64,000 nucleotides of DNA from Flavobacteriales bacterium UBA1531. GTDB taxonomy: Bacteria > Bacteroidota > Bacteroidia > Flavobacteriales_D > Sanyastnellaceae. Within the stretch, counting starts at the first letter, position 1; each line of letters begins with the position of its first letter. The DNA lies in contig DCPZ01000008.1 of assembly GCA_002323795.1 (NCBI GenBank), positions 1-64,000 on the forward strand. The letters run 5' to 3'. Of the stretch, positions 15,931-24,832 are shown in pieces. A model generated the notes under the pieces. The model was not told the DNA's origin. It searched no databases and saw only the letters and a list, made by a program, of their open reading frames with translations. Position numbers and translations under genes: made by a program.

Positions 15931-17034
15931 ATGATTACGATTGATCAAATAAATGGGTTGAGAAAACGCATTGAAGATTTAAGGGGTTATTTATCCATTG
16001 ACGAGAAGGCCATTGAAATCGCCGAGGAGGAAAAGCGCACGCAGGATCCGAATTTTTGGACGAATTCAAAAGAAGCGGAACTGGTCATGAAGCGAATCAG
16101 AACCCTCAAAACGTGGACAGGCAGTTTCAATGATTGCATGGGATCTCTGGATGATGCCCAAGTTCTATTCGAGTTTTTCAAGGCAGGAGAGGCGGAAGAA
16201 GCGGAATTTAATTCAGCATTTGAAGTAGCAACGAAGTCTGTTGAGGAGCTGGAATTTAAAAACATGCTCAGCGCAGAAGAAGATAACCTCAACGCAGTGA
16301 TGCAAATCACTTCTGGCGCAGGTGGCACGGAGAGTTGTGATTGGGCTTCCATGTTGATGCGCATGTATCGGATGTACGGCGATCGTGCAGGCTTCAAGAT
16401 CAAAGAACTTGACATGCAAGAGGGTGATGTCGCCGGAATCAAACAAGTTACCTTGGAGTTTGATGGTGACTTTGCCTTTGGAATGCTCAAAGGAGAAAAT
16501 GGCGTGCACCGACTTGTTCGCATCAGTCCGTTTGATAGCCAAGCCCGTCGGCACACCTCATTTGTCTCTGTCTATGTCTATCCACTTGTGGATGATTCCA
16601 TTGAGATTGAGGTGAATCCGGCAGACATTTCATGGGATACCTTTCGATCGGGGGGAGCTGGAGGTCAGAATGTCAACAAAGTTGAGACCGGTGTTCGTCT
16701 CCGTCACGCGCCGACGGGCATCGTCATTGACAATACAGAAACCCGATCACAGCTCGGCAATAAAGAGAAAGCTATGCAGCTTCTCAAATCTCAACTTTTC
16801 GAGATGGAGAGGGCTCGCAGAAACGAAGCGCGGGCTGAGATTGAAGCTGGAAAGAAAAAAATCGAATGGGGTTCGCAGATCCGCTCATACGTGATGCAAC
16901 CGTACAAAATGATCAAGGATGTCCGAACCAGTTACGAGACTTCAAATGTAGAAGCAGTGATGAATGGAGACCTTGAAGGCTTTCTCAAAGCGTATTTGAT
17001 GCAAGCTGGATCTGGCGCGAAAAACGCAGAATAA
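15931..17034 (+). CDS. prfB: Peptide chain release factor 2, uninterrupted frame
   Basis: Recognises UGA and UAA stop codons and triggers peptide release. The GGQ motif is in [16 protein letters not shown] and the RF2-type SPF anticodon-like tripeptide is in RISPFDSQ. Length 367 aa is normal. In many bacteria the prfB frame contains a programmed +1 frameshift (CTT TGA C) at the LRGYL segment. Here the corresponding codons (LRGYLSID, about residues 17-24) run on without a stop, so autoregulation by frameshifting is absent. It lies between recX and fumC on the same strand. Confidence 0.96.
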   Translation: MITIDQINGLRKRIEDLRGYLSIDEKAIEIAEEEKRTQDPNFWTNSKEAELVMKRIRTLKTWTGSFNDCMGSLDDAQVLFEFFKAGEAEEAEFNSAFEVATKSVEELEFKNMLSAEEDNLNAVMQITSGAGGTESCDWASMLMRMYRMYGDRAGFKIKELDMQEGDVAGIKQVTLEFDGDFAFGMLKGENGVHRLVRISPFDSQARRHTSFVSVYVYPLVDDSIEIEVNPADISWDTFRSGGAGGQNVNKVETGVRLRHAPTGIVIDNTETRSQLGNKEKAMQLLKSQLFEMERARRNEARAEIEAGKKKIEWGSQIRSYVMQPYKMIKDVRTSYETSNVEAVMNGDLEGFLKAYLMQAGSGAKNAE

Positions 17035-17062
17035 TGCATCCATCCTCCCGAAAATCCAACCC

Positions 17063-18460
17063 ATGAATTCATTTCGCATTGAAAAGGACACCATTGGCGA
17101 AGTCAAGGTGCCAAAACAAGCCCTCTGGGGTCCGCAAACCGAGCGTTCGCGCAACAACTTTAAAATTGGTCCCGTGGCATCAATGCCCATGGAGGTGGTC
17201 AGGGCCTTTGCCTATTTGAAAAAGGCGGCTGCTCTGACCAATGCAGAATTGGGTGGGTTGGATGTGAAGAAGCGCGATTTGATTGCTGCGGCATGCGAAG
17301 AAATCATCGACGGCAAATGGGATGAGCAATTTCCCTTGGTCGTCTGGCAAACCGGTTCAGGAACCCAATCCAACATGAACGTGAACGAAGTGGTCGCCAA
17401 CCGAGCGCATCAGCTCAATGGGGGAACTGTTGGGGAGGGTGAGCGCCCCGTTCACCCGAATGATGACGTCAATAAGTCCCAGTCATCCAACGATACGTTC
17501 CCAACAGCGATGCACATTGCTTCTTACCGCATGATTTTGGAGACGACCATTCCGGGGGTTGAGAAGCTCAGGGATGCCCTGGAAGTGAAGTCAAAAACAT
17601 TTTCGGAGGTCGTCAAGATTGGCCGGACGCACTTGATGGATGCCACGCCATTGACTTTGGGACAGGAGTTTGGGGGGTACGTTGCGCAGCTCAATTACGG
17701 TTTGAATGCGTTGCGCAATTCGTTAGCTCATTTGGCTGAGTTGGCATTGGGGGGAACTGCGGTAGGTACGGGCATAAATACGCCGGAGGGTTATGCAGAA
17801 CGGGTTGCAGCTCACATTGCCACATTGACGGGACATCCGTTCGTAACCGCGGGTAATAAATTTGAGGCACTTGCGGCACACGACGCCATCGTCGAGTCAC
17901 ATGGAGCGCTCAAGCAGCTGGCTGTTTCGCTGAACAAAATTGGGAACGATATTCGATTGATGGCATCAGGCCCAAGGTCTGGCATCGGTGAAATTATCAT
18001 TCCGGCCAATGAACCCGGTTCAAGCATCATGCCCGGAAAAGTCAACCCAACGCAATGTGAGGCACTCACAATGGTCTGTGCTCAGGTGATTGGAAATGAT
18101 GTTGCCATTGCTTTGGGGGGCGCTCAGGGCCATTATGAACTGAACGTATTCAAACCCATGATGGCTAGAAACATTTTGGAAAGTGCTCAGCTCATTGGAG
18201 ACGCTTGTGCATCCTTTAGCAAGCATTGCGTCGAAGGCATTGAGCCTAATTACGAGCGCATCGAAGAATTGGTGCAGAATAGTCTGATGCTCGTGACAGC
18301 GCTCAACACTAAAATCGGTTATTACAAAGCTGCAGAAATTGCAAACAAAGCCCACGCAGAGGGAACCACCTTGAAGGCTGCTGCACTTTCAACGGGCTAT
18401 TTATCCGAGTCGGAGTACGATGCTTGGGTGGTGCCCGCGGAAATGACAGGCCGTCACTGA
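17063..18460 (+). CDS. fumC: Fumarate hydratase class II
   Basis: Iron-independent fumarase of the TCA cycle (fumarate + water to L-malate). The superfamily signature [15 protein letters not shown] is present near residue 315, together with [14 protein letters not shown] near 98 and [11 protein letters not shown] near 188, which carries the conserved active-site His of the family. Length 465 aa is standard. It is 28 bases downstream of prfB and convergent with the mannose-1-phosphate guanylyltransferase gene. Confidence 0.97.
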   Translation: MNSFRIEKDTIGEVKVPKQALWGPQTERSRNNFKIGPVASMPMEVVRAFAYLKKAAALTNAELGGLDVKKRDLIAAACEEIIDGKWDEQFPLVVWQTGSGTQSNMNVNEVVANRAHQLNGGTVGEGERPVHPNDDVNKSQSSNDTFPTAMHIASYRMILETTIPGVEKLRDALEVKSKTFSEVVKIGRTHLMDATPLTLGQEFGGYVAQLNYGLNALRNSLAHLAELALGGTAVGTGINTPEGYAERVAAHIATLTGHPFVTAGNKFEALAAHDAIVESHGALKQLAVSLNKIGNDIRLMASGPRSGIGEIIIPANEPGSSIMPGKVNPTQCEALTMVCAQVIGNDVAIALGGAQGHYELNVFKPMMARNILESAQLIGDACASFSKHCVEGIEPNYERIEELVQNSLMLVTALNTKIGYYKAAEIANKAHAEGTTLKAAALSTGYLSESEYDAWVVPAEMTGRH

Positions 18461-18480
18461 GTAAATTAGTCTGAGCTGTC

Positions 18481-19584
18481 TCAGCGTGTTTTTCGCGTTT
18501 TCATCTCCGTAACCAGTTGCTTGATCCACTGCTCTTCTGATTTGGGGCAAATCAACAGAGCATCGTTTGTGTCAACGACGATGAAGTCATTTAACCCTCG
18601 GATGGCGACCAGTTTTTTTGCCTCTGCAGCATCCGTCGCCACGACATTACCTGCCGCGTCGTGAGCCCAGAGTTCAGCGCCGGTTGTCCCGTTACCTTGC
18701 TCGTCCAAAGCAAGCTTTTCGTGCAATGACCCCCACGTACCCAGATCACTCCACCCGAAATCAGATAAAACAACAGCCACATTCGGAGCTTTTTCCATGA
18801 TACCATAGTCGATCGAAATGTTCTCGCAATCGCCATAGATCAATTGAATCGCGGATTTTTCCCCGGGAGTTGAAAACGCTCGCGCACGTTCTTGGAAAAG
18901 ATCTTGCATCTCAGGCAAATGCTTTTCAAAAGCAGTGGTGATGTTTTGGAGGCTCCAAATGAAAATTCCTGAATTCCAGTAGAAGTCCCCGGAGGCAATG
19001 AACTGTTCGGCCAATTCTCGCTGTGGTTTTTCAGTAAACGTTTTGACCGAGCGAATGCGTCCGTCTCCCGCGTCGGGGAGATCTTCGAATTGGATGTAAC
19101 CGTAACCTGTATCAGGACGTGAGGGCTTGATTCCCAAAGTCACAAGTTGATTGGTACTTAAACTATGTTGCGCAGCGACTTGAACGATTTCAATAAAATC
19201 ATCTTCTTTTAAAATGAGATGATCTGATGGCGCGACAATCATCACCGCCTCGGACGCACGATCACCGGATTTGTTGGCCACCCAGTGGTTGGCATATGCA
19301 ATGCAAGGAGCAGTATTTCTCATGAATGGCTCGCACAGGACATTTTCTGCTGGCAGCTGCTCCAAGTGTTCATGGACCAATCCGCGATAACGCTCTTGGG
19401 TGACGACTACGATGTTCTCATTGGGGACCATTCGACTGAGGCGATCGTACGTCATTTGAATCAAGGACCGACCGGTACCGAGTATGTCCAGGAATTGTTT
19501 GGGCTGCGTTTCACGGCTCATGGGCCAAAAGCGGCTTCCAATGCCACCAGCCATAATAACAGCGTAAGTGTTCGAGTTTTTCAA
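18481..19584 (-). CDS. Mannose-1-phosphate guanylyltransferase
   Basis: Makes GDP-mannose from GTP and mannose 1-phosphate for surface polysaccharides. The nucleotidyltransferase signature MAGGIGSRFWPMSRETQPKQ lies at residues 11-30, and APSDHLI, FTEKP and DYGIMEKAP motifs follow. At 367 aa it is the monofunctional short form, without the C-terminal mannose-6-phosphate isomerase half. The start is a TTG at 19584; a stop lies five codons upstream and the next ATG is inside the catalytic loop. The substrate links it loosely to the LPS genes at 52-56 kb. Confidence 0.9.
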   Translation of the reverse strand: MKNSNTYAVIMAGGIGSRFWPMSRETQPKQFLDILGTGRSLIQMTYDRLSRMVPNENIVVVTQERYRGLVHEHLEQLPAENVLCEPFMRNTAPCIAYANHWVANKSGDRASEAVMIVAPSDHLILKEDDFIEIVQVAAQHSLSTNQLVTLGIKPSRPDTGYGYIQFEDLPDAGDGRIRSVKTFTEKPQRELAEQFIASGDFYWNSGIFIWSLQNITTAFEKHLPEMQDLFQERARAFSTPGEKSAIQLIYGDCENISIDYGIMEKAPNVAVVLSDFGWSDLGTWGSLHEKLALDEQGNGTTGAELWAHDAAGNVVATDAAEAKKLVAIRGLNDFIVVDTNDALLICPKSEEQWIKQLVTEMKTRKTR

Positions 19585-19781
19585 ATCAAGGTTGTGTTAA
19601 CGGCAATGAATTTTGGGTAGAAACACAGGACCATTGCGGACAATCGCATTTTTGAGTTCTTCGCTGATTTTGACAGCCGCAGAGCAATAATCCCATGCAA
19701 AGCATTGCGACCGTGTATAACGTGTGTTTTCGCCCCTCCATTGCAAGCAAAAATAAGGCGCTCAACGTTTAACTTAGCCGC

Positions 19782-20519
19782 ATGCGCTGGATGTTTCATG
19801 TAGGGCGTTACATGCAATTGTTGACGAAGAGCTTTCGCAAGCCTGAAAAAGGGCGGATGTTCAGAGATCTTTTTGTCCAAGAATTGGAGTCGATTGGCAT
19901 CCAGTCAGTGGGTATTGTAGCATTGCTTAGCTTATTCATGGGAGCCGTAATCTGCTTGCAAACAGCACATCAAATTGGTGGTTGGATTCCTGCTTACACG
20001 ATTGGCTTTACAGTACGTCAAACAATGATTTTGGAGTTTTCACCGACACTGATACCTGTCATTCTTGCAGGAAAGGTGGGGTCCAATATTGCTTCACAAT
20101 TGGGAAGCATGCGGGTGACAGAAGAAATTGACGCGCTGGAAATCATGGGTGTAAACAGCGCGAGTCATTTGATCCTGCCCAAGATTTTAGCCGGTGTATT
20201 AATTGTTCCTTTTTTGGTGATTCTCAGCATGGTACTTGGTGTGGGCGCAGGGGCTTGGATTGGGGTAGCAACTGGCGTGAGCACGCTCGCAGACTTCGAA
20301 TACGGCATGCAAGTAGATTTTCGGGTTTTCGATGTTTCGTATGCGCTCATCAAGACAGTCATTTTTGGATTTATCCTGACGAGCGTATCTGCATACCACG
20401 GTTATTACGCCTCGGGCGGTCCCATTGAAGTTGGACGCTCGAGTACACGAGCAGTTGTATGGTCAGTCGTCATCATCATGGTTTCAAACTTGATCATCAC
20501 CCAAATGCTGTTGAACTAA
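19782..20519 (+). CDS. mlaE: MlaE-type phospholipid ABC transporter permease
   Basis: Inner-membrane permease of the Mla/MCE lipid transport system, which moves phospholipids between the inner and outer membranes. Five or six hydrophobic helices are visible and the MlaE-type loop LGSMRVTEEIDALEIMGVN is near residues 107-125. Length 245 aa is normal. The next gene encodes the matching ATPase, starting 11 bases after this stop. No MCE-domain (MlaD) substrate-binding protein is in the window, so that component must be elsewhere. Confidence 0.92.
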   Translation: MRWMFHVGRYMQLLTKSFRKPEKGRMFRDLFVQELESIGIQSVGIVALLSLFMGAVICLQTAHQIGGWIPAYTIGFTVRQTMILEFSPTLIPVILAGKVGSNIASQLGSMRVTEEIDALEIMGVNSASHLILPKILAGVLIVPFLVILSMVLGVGAGAWIGVATGVSTLADFEYGMQVDFRVFDVSYALIKTVIFGFILTSVSAYHGYYASGGPIEVGRSSTRAVVWSVVIIMVSNLIITQMLLN

Positions 20520-20530
20520 AGGGCGAGCGA

Positions 20531-21292
20531 ATGATTGAATTACACAACATTTCCAAGTCTTTCGGAGAGCACCATGTCCTGAAAGACATTTCAGCGTCTT
20601 TTGAGCGTGGCAAAGTCAACTTTGTCATCGGGCGAAGCGGCAGTGGAAAGAGCGTTCTTACCAAATGCACCGTAGGTTTAATTGAGCCAGATCTTGGCCA
20701 CGTCGAATATGATGGCCGCAATTTTACGCGCATGTCTTTGAAAGAGCGCAAGGCTGTTCGCCAGGAGATCGGAATGCTTTTTCAGGGTTCTGCGCTCTTC
20801 GATAGCATGTCGGTCGAAGAAAATGTTCGTTTTCCACTCAGGATGTTCAGCAAAATGAGCGAAAAGGAAATTGCATCTCGAGCTGCAGCTTGCCTTGAGC
20901 GTGTTGAGCTTTCGGATGCCGGCGCGCGCTTTCCTTCTGAATGCAGCGGAGGAATGCAGAAGCGGGTGGGCATTGCACGAGCAATTGCAATGAATCCAAA
21001 GTACTTGTTTTGCGATGAACCCAATTCGGGGCTGGATCCGCAAACAGCAATTGTCATTGATCAGTTGATCAAGGAAATAACACTCGAATATCAGATGACT
21101 ACGGTCGTGATTTCGCATGACATGAACAGTGTAATGGAAGCGAGTGATTCCATCCAATTCGTGCATGAGGGCTCCATCCTGTGGAACGGAGATCGAGATC
21201 AATTGCTCCAAGGTGGTGTTCAGGAACTTGAATCTTTTGTTTTCGCATCGGATTTGATGCGTCAGATTCGTCAAAATCAAACCAAGGGCTGA
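20531..21292 (+). CDS. mlaF: MlaF-type ABC transporter ATP-binding protein
   Basis: ATPase driving the Mla lipid transporter. Walker A GRSGSGKSV lies at residues 36-44, the ABC signature SGGMQKRVGIARA near 139, and Walker B YLFCDEPNSGLDP near 160. The ATG at 20531 (MIELHNISKSFG) is chosen; an open frame starting at 20459 inside mlaE adds 24 residues without similarity. Length 253 aa. Three bases separate it from the next gene, suggesting co-translation. Confidence 0.93.
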   Translation: MIELHNISKSFGEHHVLKDISASFERGKVNFVIGRSGSGKSVLTKCTVGLIEPDLGHVEYDGRNFTRMSLKERKAVRQEIGMLFQGSALFDSMSVEENVRFPLRMFSKMSEKEIASRAAACLERVELSDAGARFPSECSGGMQKRVGIARAIAMNPKYLFCDEPNSGLDPQTAIVIDQLIKEITLEYQMTTVVISHDMNSVMEASDSIQFVHEGSILWNGDRDQLLQGGVQELESFVFASDLMRQIRQNQTKG

Positions 21293-21295
21293 ACC

Positions 21296-21982
21296 ATGTC
21301 AGAAGAAGGCACAGTGCAGGTTTCTCTGGCCTTTGATCGCCGAAGCCCGGAGGAAATGGACGCCATATCGCGGGAAATGTTGGAGCGCTACCAATCACGC
21401 CGCACGGTCCGGCACTTTTCGACAGACTCCGTTCCGATGGATGTCGTTGAGCGCTGCATTCTAGCTGCAGGCACAGCACCTTCAGGAGCCCACAAGCAAC
21501 CTTGGTGTTTCTGTATCATCACCGCGCCGGATGTTAAAAAGCAGATCCGAGAAGCGGCAGAGAAAGAGGAATATGCGAATTACCACGGACGCATGTCGGA
21601 CCGCTGGTTAAATGATTTGGAGCCTTTTGAAACGGACCATTTAAAGCCGCACTTGGAGGAGGCTCCGGTCTTAATTGCCGTATTCAGGCAGGCATGGGAG
21701 CCTGATGAAGTGGAAGGGAAAAAGCAAAACTATTATGTGCAAGAATCAGTTGGAATCGCCTGCGGCATGCTTATATCGGCTTTGCACGAATCGGGCATTG
21801 CAGCGTTGACGCATACACCCTCTCCAATGGGCTTTTTGTCCGAAATATTGAAAAGACCGGCTCATGAGAAGGCATTTTTGTTGATTCCGATTGGATATCC
21901 ATCAAAAGGCTGTAAAGTGCCTGATATTGCTCGAAAATCGCTGGATGAAATAAGTGTAAAATTTGGCTCAGAGACAAAGTAA
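21296..21982 (+). CDS. Iodotyrosine-deiodinase-like nitroreductase-family flavoprotein
   Basis: FMN-dependent enzyme of the nitroreductase superfamily, closest by eye to iodotyrosine deiodinase (IYD), which reductively removes halogen from halotyrosines. The whole length follows IYD: RRTVRHFSTDSVP (35-47), AAGTAPSGAHKQPW (57-70), the active-site lid with E92 and Y96, RMSDRWLNDL (99-108), K117, VSIACG-like VGIACG, and RPAHEKAFLLIPIGYPSK. E92, Y96 and K117 align with the Glu-Tyr-Lys triad that binds the substrate zwitterion in characterised IYD. Bacterial IYD homologues are known in Bacteroidota. It starts three bases after mlaF, probably in the same transcript. The physiological substrate is not known. 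Confidence 0.83.
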   Translation: MSEEGTVQVSLAFDRRSPEEMDAISREMLERYQSRRTVRHFSTDSVPMDVVERCILAAGTAPSGAHKQPWCFCIITAPDVKKQIREAAEKEEYANYHGRMSDRWLNDLEPFETDHLKPHLEEAPVLIAVFRQAWEPDEVEGKKQNYYVQESVGIACGMLISALHESGIAALTHTPSPMGFLSEILKRPAHEKAFLLIPIGYPSKGCKVPDIARKSLDEISVKFGSETK

Positions 21983-22030
21983 TTGCATACGTTTGACATA
22001 AAAACTGAAATAAACCTCGGTCGTTACCTT

Positions 22031-22047
22031 TTACTTTGGTTACTTTG
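22031..22047 (+). promoter_or_regulatory. Possible acpP promoter, tandem TTACTTTG
   Basis: Two TTACTTTG copies at 22031-22038 and 22040-22047, each one mismatch from TAnnTTTG, 25-41 bases before the acpP ATG. No TTG at the standard distance. A promoter here would separate acpP-fabF-rnc from the mla group. Confidence 0.3.
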
Positions 22048-22071
22048 CGCCCCGATAAACAGAGATAAGCT

Positions 22072-22308
22072 ATGTCTGATATTCAAGAAAAAGTAACGGC
22101 GATCATCGTCGATAAGTTGGGAGTTGATGCCGGAGAAGTAAACATCGAAGCAAGCTTCACCAATGATTTGGGAGCAGATTCTTTGGACACGGTAGAACTC
22201 ATCATGGAATTCGAAAAGGAGTTCAATATTGCCATTCCTGACGACCAAGCTGAAAAGATCAGCACAGTAGGCCAAGCGGTCGACTACATTACCGAGCACG
22301 CGAAATAA
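22072..22308 (+). CDS. acpP: Acyl carrier protein
   Basis: Carries growing acyl chains in fatty-acid synthesis. The acidic 78-residue sequence has the 4'-phosphopantetheine attachment Ser 37 in [15 protein letters not shown]. It is followed 10 bases later by fabF and then rnc, the conserved acpP-fabF-rnc order of many bacteria. Confidence 0.98.
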   Translation: MSDIQEKVTAIIVDKLGVDAGEVNIEASFTNDLGADSLDTVELIMEFEKEFNIAIPDDQAEKISTVGQAVDYITEHAK

Positions 22309-22318
22309 GCCTAGCTCC

Positions 22319-23575
22319 ATGGAGCTGAAAAGGGTAGTTGTGACGGGTCTGGGAGCGATTACGCCCCTAGGAAATGACGTGCGTACCTACTGGGAAGGGC
22401 TGGTCAATGGTGTGAGTGGGGCGGCCCCGATCACCAAATTCGATGCCGAGAACTTCAAGACAAAATTTGCTTGCGAGGTCAAAGACTTTGACGTGGCGCA
22501 ATTTTTGGAGCGAAAAGAGTCTCGGAGAATGGACTTATTCACCCAATACGCCGTAGTCTGCTCAGATGAAGCCATAAAAGACGCAGGCCTCGCTGAAGAA
22601 GATGCCGTAAATCCTGACAGGGCAGGTGTCATCTGGGGCTCAGGTATAGGAGGCTTTCAAACGTTCATGACTGAGGCGTTGAACTTTCACAAAAGCGACG
22701 GAATCCCGCGGTTTAGTCCTTTTTTCATTCCGATGATGATTTCGGACATCGCCGCAGGTCACATCAGCATGCGCCATGGCTACAGAGGCCCTAACTTCTG
22801 TACCGTCTCCGCCTGTGCTAGTGGAACGAACGCTATGATTGACGCATTCAACTACATCCGCCTTGGTAAAGCCGATGTGATGGTAACTGGCGGATCTGAA
22901 GCAGCAGTTACAGAGGGTGGCATCGGTGGATTCAATGCCTTAAAGGCATTGTCTACGAGGAATGATGATCCGACCACTGCATCAAGGCCATTCGATTCGA
23001 CTCGAGATGGTTTTGTACTTGGTGAAGGCGGAGGGGCAATCATTTTGGAAGACTACGATCATGCGATTGCTCGAGGCGCGACCATTTATTGCGAAATGGT
23101 GGGCGGCGGAATGAGCGCAGATGCGCACCACATTACAGCACCACATCCCGAGGGATTAGGCGCCCTGAATGTCATGAAATCTGCTTTGGACGATGCCTCC
23201 ATGGATCCTTCTGAAGTAGACTATGTGAATGTGCACGGTACGTCAACGCCTCTTGGTGATGTGGCAGAAACCAAAGCCATACAAGGTGTTTTTGGCGATC
23301 ATGCCTACAATCTGAACATCTCTTCTACAAAATCGATGACAGGTCATTTGCTCGGTGCTGCTGGGGCAATCGAAGGCATTGCGTGCATTCTCGCGATCAA
23401 AAACGGGATCATTCCTCCGACCATCAATTTTGAGCACGCCGATGATCAGTTGGACCAAAAACTGGATTACACATTCAATACGGCCAAGAAGAGAACGGTG
23501 CGCGCAGCGCTATCAAACACATTTGGATTTGGAGGTCATAATGCTTCTGTTCTTTTTCGCGAATTCACGGCTTAA
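22319..23575 (+). CDS. fabF: 3-oxoacyl-ACP synthase II
   Basis: Condensing enzyme that elongates acyl-ACP with malonyl-ACP. The Cys-His-His catalytic set is complete: Cys 166 (SACASGT), His 306 (HGTSTPLGD) and His 343 (GHLLGAAG), with Lys 338 nearby. 418 aa, as expected for FabF. The stop codon is 12 bases before the rnc start. Confidence 0.97.
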   Translation: MELKRVVVTGLGAITPLGNDVRTYWEGLVNGVSGAAPITKFDAENFKTKFACEVKDFDVAQFLERKESRRMDLFTQYAVVCSDEAIKDAGLAEEDAVNPDRAGVIWGSGIGGFQTFMTEALNFHKSDGIPRFSPFFIPMMISDIAAGHISMRHGYRGPNFCTVSACASGTNAMIDAFNYIRLGKADVMVTGGSEAAVTEGGIGGFNALKALSTRNDDPTTASRPFDSTRDGFVLGEGGGAIILEDYDHAIARGATIYCEMVGGGMSADAHHITAPHPEGLGALNVMKSALDDASMDPSEVDYVNVHGTSTPLGDVAETKAIQGVFGDHAYNLNISSTKSMTGHLLGAAGAIEGIACILAIKNGIIPPTINFEHADDQLDQKLDYTFNTAKKRTVRAALSNTFGFGGHNASVLFREFTA

Positions 23576-23587
23576 ACGTTAAGCGTT

Positions 23588-24307
23588 TTGGGGTTATTGA
23601 ATTCCAGGCGTTTGCGAAGCTTGCATTTTCCGAGCCGCAAGCTCAGTGCCTTTGATGCATTTGTAAAGGAAGAATTCGGGGTCATACCGTCGCAAAAAGC
23701 GTGGTATGAGGAGTCCATGACACATGCATCGTTATCTGCCGACTTAGAGCCTGGTCAAATGTCCAATGAACGACTTGAGTTTCTAGGCGACGCGGTACTT
23801 GGAGCAATAATAGCTAAAGAAGTCTTCGATCACTTCCCACACGAGGATGAAGGGCCGCTCACCCAGCGCAAGGCCGCGATGGTCAGTCGCAGGGCGCTCA
23901 ATCAAATTGGAAAATCAATGAAGCTGGACAGTTTCATTGAAGCGAAATTGGGTCGGTCGGCCATTCCCCCAACTGTGATTGGCAATGCACTCGAAGCACT
24001 GCTTGGTGCGATTTTCATTGACAAAGGTTATCGTAAAACTGAGCTTGCCGTGCGTCGCATGTTCGATCGACATGGAGCGGTGGAGGGATTTTCTGAGGAT
24101 TTCAAAACGAAAGTGCAAGAATGGGCGCAGCGATCAGGCAAATTGGTCGAATACAATTTGCTCAGTGAGACCATGGTTGCAGGAAGAAAGGTTTACGAGA
24201 TGGAGCTGCTGGTTGAAGGAGAAATTATGGGCACCGGAAGAGGTTCGTCAAAGAAAGGAGCAGAGCATGCTGCTGCTGAAGAGGCTAGCAGCAATATTTC
24301 GCTCTGA
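23588..24307 (+). CDS. rnc: Ribonuclease III
   Basis: Double-strand-specific endoribonuclease for rRNA and mRNA processing. The RNase III signature NERLEFLGDAVLG lies at residues 55-67 with its catalytic acidic residues, and a dsRNA-binding domain (about 165-237) ends in KKGAEHAAAEEA. The start is a TTG at 23588; the first 20 basic residues precede a well-conserved region, so a slightly later start is possible. 239 aa. Confidence 0.95.
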   Translation: MGLLNSRRLRSLHFPSRKLSAFDAFVKEEFGVIPSQKAWYEESMTHASLSADLEPGQMSNERLEFLGDAVLGAIIAKEVFDHFPHEDEGPLTQRKAAMVSRRALNQIGKSMKLDSFIEAKLGRSAIPPTVIGNALEALLGAIFIDKGYRKTELAVRRMFDRHGAVEGFSEDFKTKVQEWAQRSGKLVEYNLLSETMVAGRKVYEMELLVEGEIMGTGRGSSKKGAEHAAAEEASSNISL

Positions 24308-24368
24308 TGGTGTATGTTAGTGGCTTCATGATACGGCAGAAACGGAATGCTCACGGTATATTTGTCTG

Positions 24369-24812
24369 ATGCAGTGGCTCGATGACGACTTTGCAGATTC
24401 TTGCGATTTTGAATTGATCGGTCTGAGCAGTCATCTCACACCGCAGCGCTTGTGCTGGGAGTTGAATCGCTCAATGGGCTGGAACTTAGCATTTAGCCAC
24501 ATGCTTGATATTGCTCAGAAAAAAGGCAAATCAAGCCATGTCGTGTATCGGTTCAATGAAACGGATGACGAGGACCAGTGCGCATATCATGTGGTCGAAA
24601 ATAAGGTGTCGGCAGGCGTCATTGCTCGATTCCAAGGAGCATCTGCACTGGATTATCTCATTCACTTGGGTGAAGGATGCGAGCAAGCTGCGGCAGTGAT
24701 TCCAGCATTGAGAAAGGTGAATGGTATAATCTATGCTCAACCCCTTGACCCATTGCACTCCGGAGCTATTGAGCATCTGGCTTTGATTGATTTAATTCCT
24801 GCGGACGATTAG
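24369..24812 (+). CDS. IPExxxVDY-type protein
   Basis: Small cytoplasmic protein of a family confined to Bacteroidota and usually encoded next to pyruvate kinase, as here (20 bases upstream of pyk). It opens with FELIGLSSHLTPQRLCWELN, which matches the family's N-terminal pattern. The name-giving motif is degenerate: the place of IPE-x3-VDY reads IPALRKVNG (about residues 118-126). Function is unknown; a role with pyruvate kinase is only suggested by gene order. Confidence 0.72.
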   Translation: MQWLDDDFADSCDFELIGLSSHLTPQRLCWELNRSMGWNLAFSHMLDIAQKKGKSSHVVYRFNETDDEDQCAYHVVENKVSAGVIARFQGASALDYLIHLGEGCEQAAAVIPALRKVNGIIYAQPLDPLHSGAIEHLALIDLIPADD

Positions 24813-24832
24813 GAAAGACAGAAGAGAAATAA

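Noticed and set aside
18471..18491. CTGAG/CTCAG hairpin with a short T run after fumC
   Set aside because: Stem of only five pairs and T run interrupted and displaced; too weak to call a terminator.
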